DNA from: RHKX01 sp963745755
Lineage (GTDB): Bacteria; Actinomycetota; Thermoleophilia; Solirubrobacterales; 70-9
Direction of reading: 5' to 3'
NCBI GenBank assembly: GCA_963745755.1
Contig: CAVUYP010000001.1
Coordinates: 992,001-1,056,000 of the forward strand
DNA length: 64,000 bases
This document shows positions 63,620 to 64,000 of the stretch, one piece after another. Under the pieces are notes generated by a model. It made no database searches and had not been told where the DNA came from. It saw nothing but the letters and a program-made list of their open reading frames with translations. Positions within the stretch are counted from its first letter, which is position 1, and the number at the start of each line of letters is the position of its first letter. The translations under genes and the position numbers were made by a program.

Positions 63620-64000
63620 ATGGCGATGCCCGAGGCCGGCGCCGAGGCGCCGCGGTTCGAGCTGTCCGATCAGTCCGGCGCGACGGTCTCGCTGGCCGAT
63701 CTCCGCGGCGGCTGGGTCGTCCTCTACTTCTACCCGCGCGCCGACACGCCCGGCTGCACGACCCAGGCCTGCAGCGTCCGCGACCGCTCCTCCGAATACG
63801 CCGACCGCGGCGCCCGAGTCCTCGGCGTCTCGCCCGACGAGGTCGCGGCGATCGCCAAGTTCGACGACAAGTACGACCTCGGCTTCACCCTCCTCGCCGA
63901 CCCCGATCACTCCGTCGCCGAGGCCTACGGCGCCTGGGTCGAAAAGAGCATGTACGGGAAGAAGTACATGGGCGTACAGCGCTCTACCTTCCTGATCGAT
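63620..64000 (+). CDS. bcp: Thioredoxin-dependent thiol peroxidase Bcp/PrxQ (truncated by the window end)
   Basis: The first 127 residues are present: SLADLRGGWVVLYFYPRADT, the peroxidatic and resolving cysteines in PGCTTQAC spaced five apart as in PrxQ, GVSPDEVAAIAKFDDKYDLG and the late region KKYMGVQRSTFLID. It reduces hydroperoxides using thioredoxin. The C-terminal ~30 residues lie beyond base 64000. The ATG follows the acidic protein's stop by two bases. Confidence 0.93.
   Translation, partial: MAMPEAGAEAPRFELSDQSGATVSLADLRGGWVVLYFYPRADTPGCTTQACSVRDRSSEYADRGARVLGVSPDEVAAIAKFDDKYDLGFTLLADPDHSVAEAYGAWVEKSMYGKKYMGVQRSTFLID

Overview
The window is high-GC DNA (roughly 70% G+C by eye) from an actinobacterium. 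The best guess is class Thermoleophilia, Solirubrobacterales-like. That rests on an RskA/ECF sigma pair and a CarD regulator (actinobacterial traits) combined with a Bacillus SigH-type sigma factor, DisA, and a 5-29 kb gene order that matches the tilS-to-sigH block of Firmicutes. No tool was run, so the class is an inference. There is no phage, transposase, CRISPR array or rRNA. The one RNA gene is tRNA-Thr(UGU).

Layout. 0-3 kb: a rhomboid fragment and two ECF sigma modules. 3-4.6 kb: an in-frame PlsC-GpsA fusion, then the tRNA. 5-29 kb: a largely minus-strand housekeeping block, read from high to low coordinates as tilS, hpt, ftsH, folP-folB-folK, coaX-dusB, greA, clpC, radA, disA, carD, ispD, PHP phosphatase, ispF, fadD-like, cysS, rlmB, sigH. 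28.7-33.4 kb: a MerR/adenylate-cyclase protein, an acyltransferase and epimerase pair, two small coiled-coil proteins and a nucleoside phosphorylase. 33.6-36.2 kb: a large secreted peptidoglycan hydrolase. 37-44 kb: a sirtuin, a beta-oxidation fusion enzyme, PadR with SRPBCC, and a divergent acyl-CoA dehydrogenase/CoA-transferase pair. 44.3-50.8 kb: a TetR-potDBCA-amine-oxidase operon and a second TetR. 51-62.7 kb: a catabolic island with three related FAD oxidoreductases, a Rieske oxygenase, an acyl-CoA dehydrogenase, a broken ADP-forming acyl-CoA synthetase and a class III aminotransferase. 62.8-64 kb: two small conserved-looking hypotheticals and a truncated bcp peroxiredoxin.

Three patterns cut across the window. 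(1) A palindrome TTGAC-N6-GTCAA lies in three divergent promoter regions (42.8, 55.96 and 60.99 kb), which suggests one regulon for the catabolic genes. (2) A polar 43-51 bp hairpin repeat occurs six times, always between genes and always at some gene's 3' end. (3) Many genes begin 6-9 nt after a TANNNT -10 box, so they are probably transcribed without leaders.

Quality warning. At least thirteen single-base frameshifts break otherwise well-conserved proteins. All but one behave as +1 insertions, so base-level errors are likely. The five shifts in one acyl-CoA synthetase may instead be real decay.
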